Below are positions 57,071 to 64,000 of a stretch of 64,000 nt of DNA, in pieces (position 1 is the stretch's first letter; every line of letters begins with the position of its first letter). The notes under the pieces are model-generated. The model searched no databases. It was given only the letters and a program-made list of their open reading frames with translations, and was not told the origin of the DNA. The translations under genes and the position numbers were made by a program. The DNA is from Deinococcus carri (GTDB taxonomy: Bacteria > Deinococcota > Deinococci > Deinococcales > Deinococcaceae). The stretch is from positions 1-64,000 of the forward strand of contig NZ_BAABRP010000013.1 in the NCBI RefSeq assembly GCF_039545055.1. Direction: 5' to 3'.

Positions 57071-58066
57071 ATGCCCGACCCCGCTTTCGTGCTTCGCGCG
57101 CCCCGCAAACCCGGCGACTACCCGGAGGCCGCCGCCGCCCTGTCTGCCGCCGACCCGGAATGGCCCGTCACACCCGACCTGCTGCGGGTGTGGGACGAGG
57201 CTGCTGACCCGGACCTCTTCCTGACCGAGGCGGTCGCGGAACAGGCCGGGCGTGTGGTGGGCGTGGGCCGCGTCGGCCACGACGATTTCGCCTTCGAGGA
57301 GTGGCGCTACTGGGGCAACCTCAGTGTTCACCCCGAGGCGCGGGGGCAGGGCATCGGGAGCGCGCTGTATGCCGAACTGCTCGCGCGGGTGCAGTCGCGG
57401 GGGGCACGCGAGGTGCGGACGATGCTGACCGACCAGCCCCACCACGCGCCGGGCCGCGCCTTTCTGGAACGGCGGGGCTTCCGGGTGGCCTGGGAGCGCT
57501 ACGAGTCGCGCCTCAACACGCGCGAGGTGGACCTGAACGCCTTTGACGGCCTGCTGGCGGACGTGGCGGCGGATGGCGTCGAACTCCGCAGCGTCGCGGA
57601 CCTGGCGGCGGACCCCGAACGGAACCGGCGGCTGTGGGAACTCGACTGGCTGCTCTTTCAGGACGTGCCCATGGGCAACACCCTGACCCGGCGGCCCTTC
57701 GAGGCCTGGGTGAAGCAGGAACTGGAAGACCCCACCTTCGCGCCCGAACTCTCCTTCGTGGCGCTGCGGCCCGGTCTGGACGATCCCCTCACCGGCCCCT
57801 ACGTCGGCTATTCCACGCTGGGGCGCAATCCCGCCGGGTTCTATTACATCGGCATGACCGGCGTGCGGCGGGAGGACCGGGGACGGGGCATCGCCAAGGC
57901 GCTCAAGGTGGCCGCGATGCGCGCCCTGGCGGCGGCCGGTGGCGGCGAGATCCGCACCTTCAACGACCCCCCGAACGTGGCGATGCTGGGCATGAACCAG
58001 AGCCTGGGCTTCCGGCGCGGCCCCACCCACCTGCGCTACGAACTGCGGCTGGGGGAGCAGCCTTGA
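57071..58066 (+). CDS. Tandem GNAT acetyltransferase, first of two
   Basis: The 331-residue protein has two GNAT domains. The first carries LSVHPEARGQGIGSALYAELL near residue 85 and HAPGRAFLERRGFRVAW near 128. The second carries MTGVRREDRGRGIAKALKVAA near 262 and NVAMLGMNQSLGFRRG near 301. The RGxGIG/A acetyl-CoA loops are intact in both. Substrate unknown. It is followed at once, with a TTGA overlap, by a related gene, so the pair likely arose by duplication. Confidence 0.87.
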   Translation: MPDPAFVLRAPRKPGDYPEAAAALSAADPEWPVTPDLLRVWDEAADPDLFLTEAVAEQAGRVVGVGRVGHDDFAFEEWRYWGNLSVHPEARGQGIGSALYAELLARVQSRGAREVRTMLTDQPHHAPGRAFLERRGFRVAWERYESRLNTREVDLNAFDGLLADVAADGVELRSVADLAADPERNRRLWELDWLLFQDVPMGNTLTRRPFEAWVKQELEDPTFAPELSFVALRPGLDDPLTGPYVGYSTLGRNPAGFYYIGMTGVRREDRGRGIAKALKVAAMRALAAAGGGEIRTFNDPPNVAMLGMNQSLGFRRGPTHLRYELRLGEQP

Positions 58067-59028
58067 CCGTCCACCTGCGGGAGGCGGGCGAGGCGGATTA
58101 CCCGGCCCTGGCTGCCGTCATCAGCGCGGCCAACCCGCGGCACCCCATGACCGCCGACCTGCTCGCCCACGAGGTCCGGGACCTCCGCACCCACCCGCTG
58201 CGCCCGCACCTGTTCCAACTGGTGGCGGAACGCGGCGGGCAGGCGGTGGGGCAGGCCGCCGTCTACCAGATTCCCGGCATGTTCCACCCCGACCGCTACT
58301 GGGCCGAGGTGATGGTGCGGCCGGAGGCGGAGGGGCAGGGGGTGGGCCGCGCGCTGGCCGGGGCGCTGGAGGCCCACCTGAAGGCCCGCGGCGCGCGGGA
58401 GGTCCTGGCCGGGGCATATGAGGACCGTCCGGGTGACTTGGCCTTTCTGGCCCGGCGCGGCTTCAGCGAGGCCATGCGCTTCTTCGACAACGTGCTGGAC
58501 CTGGGCACCTTCGACCCCGCCCCCTGGACCGGGACGGCCCGCCTGCCGGACGGCCTGCGGGTGGTGAGCCTCGCGGAACTGGTGGCCGAACGGGGCGAGG
58601 ACGCCGCCTGGCGGGCCTACCACGCCGCTTTTGCCGAGGCCCGCGAGGACGTGCCCCGCACCGGTGAGGCCACCCCCACCCTCTATGACGTGTTTCGCCA
58701 GCGCGTTGAGCATCCGCAGTTTCTGGCGGAAGGGGTGCTACTTGCCGTGGACGCGACCGGTGAGGTCGCCGCCCTGACCGAGCTGTACACCGACCCCGCC
58801 GACCCGGACCGCCTGAACACCGGCCTGACCGGCACCCGCCGCGCCTTCCGCCGTCAGGGGCTGGGTCTCGTGCTAAAGCTGGCCGCGCTGGAAGTGGCCC
58901 GGCAGCGCGGGGCGCGGAGCATCTGGACCAACAACGCCAGCACCAACGTGCCCATGCTGGCCCTGAACGAGCGACTGGGCTTCCGCCCCCAGCCCGCCTG
59001 GATTTCGATGCGGTGGGGGAGAGTGTAA
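58063..59028 (+). CDS. Tandem GNAT acetyltransferase, second of two
   Basis: A 321-residue protein, again of two GNAT domains: VMVRPEAEGQGVGRALAGALEAHL near residue 84 and TGTRRAFRRQGLGLVLKLAAL near 255, with NVPMLALNERLGFRP near 298. The start is a TTG overlapping the upstream TGA. It ends in MRWGRV. Such double-GNAT proteins resemble mycothiol synthase in layout, but Deinococcus uses bacillithiol, so that function is unlikely. Substrate unknown. Confidence 0.85.
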   Translation: MTVHLREAGEADYPALAAVISAANPRHPMTADLLAHEVRDLRTHPLRPHLFQLVAERGGQAVGQAAVYQIPGMFHPDRYWAEVMVRPEAEGQGVGRALAGALEAHLKARGAREVLAGAYEDRPGDLAFLARRGFSEAMRFFDNVLDLGTFDPAPWTGTARLPDGLRVVSLAELVAERGEDAAWRAYHAAFAEAREDVPRTGEATPTLYDVFRQRVEHPQFLAEGVLLAVDATGEVAALTELYTDPADPDRLNTGLTGTRRAFRRQGLGLVLKLAALEVARQRGARSIWTNNASTNVPMLALNERLGFRPQPAWISMRWGRV

Positions 59029-59133
59029 CAGCCTGAAGGCCGGACCACAGTCGGCGGGCCGCGCCGGTGGAGGCTGGGAGGCCCTGAGGCTCGGAAGGGT
59101 CACTTTTGCCGCTGCGCGACCGAGGAACGGGTT

Positions 59134-60390
59134 CTACTTCCAGACCGCACTGAGCGTTTCTACCCTCGCCTGCCAGGCCAGCGCTTGCAAGTGAGCATTG
59201 GCCTGCTCCTCACCGCCCATCGCCGTCCAGGGAACCGAGACGTAGGTGGGTAGCCCAGGCAGGCTGAGCGAATGTCCTGCGGCGGGGTCAGCGAGATGCT
59301 GTACGGGTAACCCCGCCTGTTCACGTTGGAACTGCGCAACCTCGCTCAATTCTGTGGCAGGCCAGACCTGGTCCTCGCCGCCACTGACCAGCAGGACTGG
59401 CCCAGCAATCCTCTCGACCGGAATGGTCGCCGCCCCGATTTCCTCTCTGGAAGCCCGCGCCACTGCTTCCCGGTGAATGGGCGTCATGTTGTAGGGGCCT
59501 GGTCCGGCGAAGAACGCCTGCCAGTCCGCCCGGTACGGAATGTAGGGGAGGGGGTCGCCGCCGAGGGACCACGAGGACATCCGCTGACCTGCTGGGAACT
59601 GCCCGGTCCGGTCGATGCCCTCAAAGACCAGGCCGCCAGAAGCGATGGCGGCCACGGCACCGACTTCTTCCGGGAACATGGACCCGGTGAGTAAGGCAGC
59701 TTCTGCCCCCTTGGAAGCGCCAGTGACCCCGATGCGGCGGCCTACCACTTCAGGCCGGGCGCGCAGCCAGCGGATGGCGTCATGGAAATACTCAAGGGGA
59801 AGATTGATCAGATCGGCAGGAAGACCAGAGTCCGGCACGCCGAAATAGGCCAGGTTGAGGACTACAAAGCCCTCAGACGCCAGGAGGGCGGCCACGGTGT
59901 CATACAGGCCCCCTTCCGAACCCCCCAGGCAGAGACAGGCTCCGCGCAGTTCCCGTCCGGGTGCTGGCATGAAGAGTTGACCGTACAGCCCGTTTTCGCG
60001 GACATCCTGCACCTGAAGATCAGGCCAGCGAGAGAGCCTCCGGGTGGTCGCCCTGTCCTGTTCCTGCTCGCCAATCAGGAGGGATAGCGTCAGGTCATAT
60101 CCGCCTGGCGGCATCTCGAAGAACGCCGGGAACAGGGCAGGGCGAGGTCGCAAGCTCCAGATCAGACCGGAAGGGTCGGTCCCCTGGTAGCTGCCGTCCA
60201 AGGCAGGACTGTGGGCCAGATCGAGCTGGCCGTCATCGCTCGTTCTGAAGCTTGCCCAGGAGCGCCACACCTCACCGTGGATATCGGTCGTTTCGGCGGT
60301 GACGGTGACTTCGGTGAGCGGGGGCAGCTCGCTGGCTTGAAGGTTGAAGGGGGCAGAAAGGAGTGCGTCGGGCGTGACGTTCAGGGGCAT
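59134..60390 (-). CDS. Acyl-CoA thioester hydrolase / BAAT-family protein
   Basis: The 418-residue protein joins an immunoglobulin-like N-terminal domain (to about 120) and an alpha/beta hydrolase. The nucleophile lies in GVTGASKGAEAALL near residue 213 (here Ser where some members have Cys), the Asp in LLVSGGEDQVWPA near 340 and the His in DPAAGHSLSLPG near 375. In other bacteria the family hydrolyses or conjugates acyl-CoA, and members near MerR-type regulators may act on toxic esters. It follows the merR-like gene by 45 bases and is surely in the same transcript. Confidence 0.86.
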   Translation of the reverse strand: MPLNVTPDALLSAPFNLQASELPPLTEVTVTAETTDIHGEVWRSWASFRTSDDGQLDLAHSPALDGSYQGTDPSGLIWSLRPRPALFPAFFEMPPGGYDLTLSLLIGEQEQDRATTRRLSRWPDLQVQDVRENGLYGQLFMPAPGRELRGACLCLGGSEGGLYDTVAALLASEGFVVLNLAYFGVPDSGLPADLINLPLEYFHDAIRWLRARPEVVGRRIGVTGASKGAEAALLTGSMFPEEVGAVAAIASGGLVFEGIDRTGQFPAGQRMSSWSLGGDPLPYIPYRADWQAFFAGPGPYNMTPIHREAVARASREEIGAATIPVERIAGPVLLVSGGEDQVWPATELSEVAQFQREQAGLPVQHLADPAAGHSLSLPGLPTYVSVPWTAMGGEEQANAHLQALAWQARVETLSAVWK

Positions 60391-60435
60391 AAGGAACCTC
60401 TCCGGAAGGGAAGTGCCGGGTCGTGGAAGGAAAGT

Positions 60436-61209
60436 TCAGGTCAGCAGGAATCCGAGTTCGGTACCGTCTGGGGTGTCCAGGGTGTAGGACGAACCAGGTT
60501 GATAGCCGTCCTGACTGGCCACGAGGTAGATGGCGGCGTAGGTGGCGCTGAATGTGCGCCAGTCGTCCCGGTGGAGGGCGCAGACCACGGGGGTGTCAGG
60601 AAGGGTCATGAAGCGGATGCGGCCCTGGCCACCCAGTGGCTCGGCCACGGGCAGACAAACCTCAGTCTGGAGTGGGCCGCTGAAATATTCCTGCGCGTGG
60701 TAGAGGCCAAAGTCCATGCCCTGCACCCGAACTCCGGCAGTTTGCGCGTGCTGGTGCAGTGCCCAGACACTCTGACGGTACTGGGTGTTGAAGCTCTCGG
60801 CTTCGGCATTCATGGTGAGGCTCAGGACATGCTGCGACGGCCAGCGGCGGTAACGGACTTCGACGCTTGGCAGCACCCGCCGGCCATTCAGCAGTTCCCC
60901 CACCTCCAGCAGCAGTTCGCGTTTTCTCTGAAACTGCTCGACCAGGCGGCGCTCATGTCGTTCGAGAATGGTCGTGGCCTGCTCCGGGGAACCGCTGAGA
61001 AGGTCGTTCAATTCGTTTAGGGGCAGATCGAGTTTGCGGAGGTCGGCGACCCGCTGGCCGAGCGGAATCTGTTCCGGCGTGTAGTACCGGTAACCGCTGT
61101 CCTGGTCGATCTGGGCGGGCAGGAGAATGCCGCTGTCAGCATAGAACCGCAGGGCGGAGACGCTGAGGCCGACCAGGGACGCGAACTGTCCAATCGAGAG
61201 CAGCTTCAT
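60436..61209 (-). CDS. MerR-family regulator, BmrR-like with GyrI-type ligand domain
   Basis: The 257-residue activator has the winged helix at residues 1-70 (LLSIGQFASLVGLSVSALRFY, then SGYRYYTPEQI), a long dimer helix (ILERHERRLVEQFQRKREL) and a C-terminal GyrI-like domain that in BmrR binds cationic drugs. MKLLSIG at 61209 is the natural start; a GGAGGTGAGG lies in front. Its promoter has the 19-base spacer and central dyad expected for MerR control, so it probably drives itself and the thioesterase gene. Confidence 0.92.
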   Translation of the reverse strand: MKLLSIGQFASLVGLSVSALRFYADSGILLPAQIDQDSGYRYYTPEQIPLGQRVADLRKLDLPLNELNDLLSGSPEQATTILERHERRLVEQFQRKRELLLEVGELLNGRRVLPSVEVRYRRWPSQHVLSLTMNAEAESFNTQYRQSVWALHQHAQTAGVRVQGMDFGLYHAQEYFSGPLQTEVCLPVAEPLGGQGRIRFMTLPDTPVVCALHRDDWRTFSATYAAIYLVASQDGYQPGSSYTLDTPDGTELGFLLT

Positions 61210-61227
61210 CCTCACCTCCCGCATGCC

Positions 61228-61258
61228 AGTGTGAAGTCTCAGGCCACTTGAGAGTCAA
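61228..61258 (-). promoter_or_regulatory. MerR-type promoter with 19-base spacer and dyad
   Basis: On the minus strand TTGACT (61253-61258) and CACACT (61228-61233) are 19 bases apart. The dyad TCTCAGGCCACTTGAGA (61237-61253, arms TCTCA/TGAGA) sits inside the spacer. This over-long spacer is what MerR proteins untwist when they activate. Confidence 0.75.
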
Positions 61259-61375
61259 GGGAAACACTTCAGGGTGGCCCCGTCCCCGGTTACTCCGGTA
61301 ATCCACTGTTCCTGCTCTCAGGTCACCTCATACTCGGAACGTGCTTTGCCCCTTCCTTTCCCTCCCGGGGTTCCC

Positions 61376-62068
61376 ATGCTCCTAAGCATCGACTGGGACG
61401 CCTTCAGCGGGTGCGTGCCGCTGGTGTTCGACGCGCCTATCTGGGGCACCCGCGACCGCGAGCATGACCGGCTGGGGGCGTGGTGGGAGCGCGCCCTCAA
61501 GCGGGACCCGACTGCGCCGGGCTGGTCGGCCCTGGAACACGACTTCCCCCTCTACCCCGGCTGGGAGGCGCTGGAAGCCTACCGGGGGCTTCCGGCGGCC
61601 GTGACCCTCTCGCACGCGGACGCCTGGGCCTGGCTGGAGCGCTGGCCCGGCCAGGACGTGCTGAACGTGGACAGCCACCACGACCTTGCCAGCTTCAGCG
61701 GCGACCCTACGCGGGTGCGCCCCGGCAACTGGGCGGGGCTGGGCCTGCGGGCGGGGCGGGTGTGGGACTACACCTGCCTCTATCCCCACTGGCACGCCGA
61801 GCTGCCGGTGGCGGAAGGCTTCGACCTCGCCCGGACCCGCACCGAACTCGCGCCGCTGCTCGCGCCCGACGTGCTTTCGCGCGTGACGCTGACGCGCATG
61901 ACGGCTCCCGGCGCGGGCCTGCCCGACCCGTCGCAGGTCACGGCGCTGCTGCTGGTGCAGTCGCCCGCCTGGACCAGCCCCGCCCACGACGCCGAGTTCC
62001 GGGGGCTGGCCCGCACCCTGCGCGCCGAGGTGCTCATGCCGCCGCTGGACCGTTCCAGCCCAGATTGA
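61376..62068 (+). CDS. Arginase/deacetylase-like protein (UPF0489-like)
   Basis: The 230-residue protein starts LLSIDWDAFSG and carries VLNVDSHHDLASF near residue 97. Together they give the D-x-D and D-x-H-x-D metal pattern of the ureohydrolase/arginase fold. TCLYPHWHAE near 136 adds more histidines. The family is only tentatively UPF0489. ATG 61376 is the first codon before the conserved part; the frame is open to 61274. No partner is obvious. Confidence 0.72.
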   Translation: MLLSIDWDAFSGCVPLVFDAPIWGTRDREHDRLGAWWERALKRDPTAPGWSALEHDFPLYPGWEALEAYRGLPAAVTLSHADAWAWLERWPGQDVLNVDSHHDLASFSGDPTRVRPGNWAGLGLRAGRVWDYTCLYPHWHAELPVAEGFDLARTRTELAPLLAPDVLSRVTLTRMTAPGAGLPDPSQVTALLLVQSPAWTSPAHDAEFRGLARTLRAEVLMPPLDRSSPD

Positions 62069-62153
62069 TCCACAGGACCAGCAGTTGGAGGACAGCCCCC
62101 AGCAGGCCAAGGACCACGCAGACCCGTTCGGTTCGGGTGGCCGCGAAGGGCAA
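62034..62153 (-). CDS. Possible 39-residue membrane peptide
   Basis: From TTG 62153 the frame reads a short basic start and one membrane helix (VCVVLGLLGAVLQLLVLWIN). There is no convincing ribosome binding site, and the end overlaps the arginase-like gene in antisense. The frame is open further upstream, with further hydrophobic sequence, up to a TAG without any usual start codon, so it may be a decayed gene. The remaining gap to 62314 shows nothing else. Confidence 0.3.
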   Translation of the reverse strand: MPFAATRTERVCVVLGLLGAVLQLLVLWINLGWNGPAAA

Positions 62154-62314
62154 GGGTTCCAGGGTTCCCCAGGACAGCAGGGAAGGACCAGCAGCCAGTT
62201 CCGGGCGAGCGCCAGCAAGAACGGCCAGGAGGACAGGCCACAGTGGCGGCGGCCCTCTCTGCTACCCTCTGGGGCGGCCCGTGACCTGTTCTGTCGCCGT
62301 GGCCGGAGGACGCC

Positions 62315-63275
<961 letters not shown>

Positions 63276-63279
<4 letters not shown>

Positions 63280-63512
63280 CTCGATTCTCCTTCCGGGCGC
63301 TGCTGGGCCGTATCGGCGGCTCAGGCTTCAAGTGGACGTGGACGGGTTCCGCGCGTGCTGAGCCGTCCCCCTCTCGCCGTCGCCGTGAAGAGGGCGAAGA
63401 CGGTATCGGCGTCCCGGTGCCGATCGGTCCCCGCCCCCGCCGGGGCGGAGCGCAGGCCCAGCCCCCGCGCGAGGAAGAGGAGGCGGTGGCAATGCCTTCC
63501 CTGCGCGGCTGA
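63276..63512 (+). CDS. Small Arg/Pro/Glu-rich protein of 78 residues
   Basis: It starts MTRFSFRALLGRIGGSGFKW with an ATG overlapping the QueF-like stop (ATGA), then becomes a disordered run of Arg, Glu, Pro and Gly. The coupling makes translation likely, but the amino-acid make-up is close to what random high-GC sequence gives, so it may not be a real gene. Confidence 0.45.
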
Positions 63513-63533
63513 GGGCGGACGGCTGACAGCTTC

Positions 63534-64000
63534 CTACAGCCCCAGCATCCCCCGGTAGGCCGCCACGATGCCGCCGCCCCACAGCAGCGCCACGACCGCC
63601 CCCAGTGCGAGGTACGGGCCGAACTTCACGCGGTTCTCGCGCCGCAGGGCGAGTTGCGCCAGGCCCAACACCGCCCCCGCGAAGACGGCCACCACCACGG
63701 CCACCAGCAGCCGCTCCCAGCCCAGGAACGCGCCGATGACGGCGGCCAGCTTCACGTCCCCGAAGCCCATCGCGCTGGGGTCGAAGGGGGCGTCCTCCTC
63801 GGCCTCCGGTTCGCGGCGCAGCCACCAATAGACGCCCGCGACCAGCGCCGCTCCACCCGCCGCCGCGAGTGCGCCCTGCACCATCAGGATCAGGCCGGGG
63901 CCGAAGCCGGTGCTCCCCAGCATCACGCTGACCAGGAAGCCCCCCAGCGTGACGATCTCGGGAATACGGACGGCCCGCCGTGCGGCGAGGTTGACCGCGG
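63534..64000 (-). CDS. Prepilin peptidase, type IV pilus / type II secretion (partial)
   Basis: The C-terminal 155 residues of an A24-family membrane aspartyl protease, which trims the leader of prepilins and methylates them. MGFGDVKLAAVIGAFLGWERLL contains the second catalytic Asp in the GxGDxK motif, flanked by several membrane helices and ending FGPYLALGAVVALLWGGGIVAAY. The N-terminal part and start lie beyond the right edge; the first catalytic Asp cannot be checked. Likely pilD by function. Confidence 0.9.
   Translation of the reverse strand, partial: AVNLAARRAVRIPEIVTLGGFLVSVMLGSTGFGPGLILMVQGALAAAGGAALVAGVYWWLRREPEAEEDAPFDPSAMGFGDVKLAAVIGAFLGWERLLVAVVVAVFAGAVLGLAQLALRRENRVKFGPYLALGAVVALLWGGGIVAAYRGMLGL

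Overview
The window is a high-GC bacterial chromosome segment from a Deinococcus species. The main evidence is a 129-residue XRE repressor matching DdrO (including its Leu106-Arg107 cleavage position), an SLH-plus-barrel S-layer protein of the SlpA type, a Deinococcus-like 5S rRNA, and many start codons lying 6-8 bases downstream of a TANNNT box, the mark of the leaderless transcription common in this genus. Family assignments were made by reading motifs and not by database search.

Layout. 1-480: 3' end of a 23S rRNA, 5S rRNA, tRNA-Gly(GCC) and a terminator. 590-9000: housekeeping genes tgt, slpA, ppaC, folC and an M32 carboxypeptidase, all on the + strand. 9033-14467: ddrO with its damage-response promoter, then on the minus strand a repeat-bearing membrane protein, and a compact run of dTDP-glucose pyrophosphorylase, peroxiredoxin, yceD and moaC. 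14771-31041: an exopolysaccharide locus of Wzx/Wzy type: manC, a Wzz/BY-kinase fusion, a WbaP-type priming transferase, flippase, polymerase, four glycosyltransferases and rmlBACD. It is followed on the other strand by an O-antigen-ligase-like protein and an anchored accessory protein. The stretch from about 18.35 to 24.6 kb is AT-rich and looks like a swapped-in serotype cassette. 31126-31200 is tRNA-Glu(UUC).

31345-43694 holds a phosphohexomutase, lipoamide dehydrogenase, a CitA/DcuS-like two-component system divergent from dctA, pseudouridine catabolism (psuK with a fused DNA-binding domain, psuG), a DUF2239 gene with a conspicuous operator, a CitE-like lyase and a secreted protein. Intergenic repeats of two families lie here. 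43906-56266: a RIO kinase, CorA, a RecQ-like helicase with a PcrA-type tail, a duplicated DUF2795 protein, an orphan periplasmic binding protein, a low-complexity RGG-rich protein, an S9 peptidase, an M20 peptidase and small proteins. 56337-64000: a BshB-like deacetylase, tandem GNAT acetyltransferases, a MerR regulator with a BAAT-type thioesterase, an arginase-like protein, a VUT/YhhQ transporter with a QueF-like protein, and a prepilin peptidase that runs off the right edge.

How the parts relate. The polysaccharide region makes dTDP-rhamnose and a GDP-sugar, assembles a lipid-linked repeat unit, flips and polymerises it under BY-kinase control. slpA supplies the outer envelope lattice. Tgt at the left edge and the VUT transporter plus QueF-like protein at the right edge belong, by family, to 7-deazaguanine (queuosine) metabolism, but the QueF-like protein lacks the residues expected of a reductase. 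The strongest candidates for undescribed biology are this QueF-like protein, the intergenic repeat family whose hairpins keep pairing while changing sequence, the RGG-repeat protein, and the RecQ-Tudor fusion.
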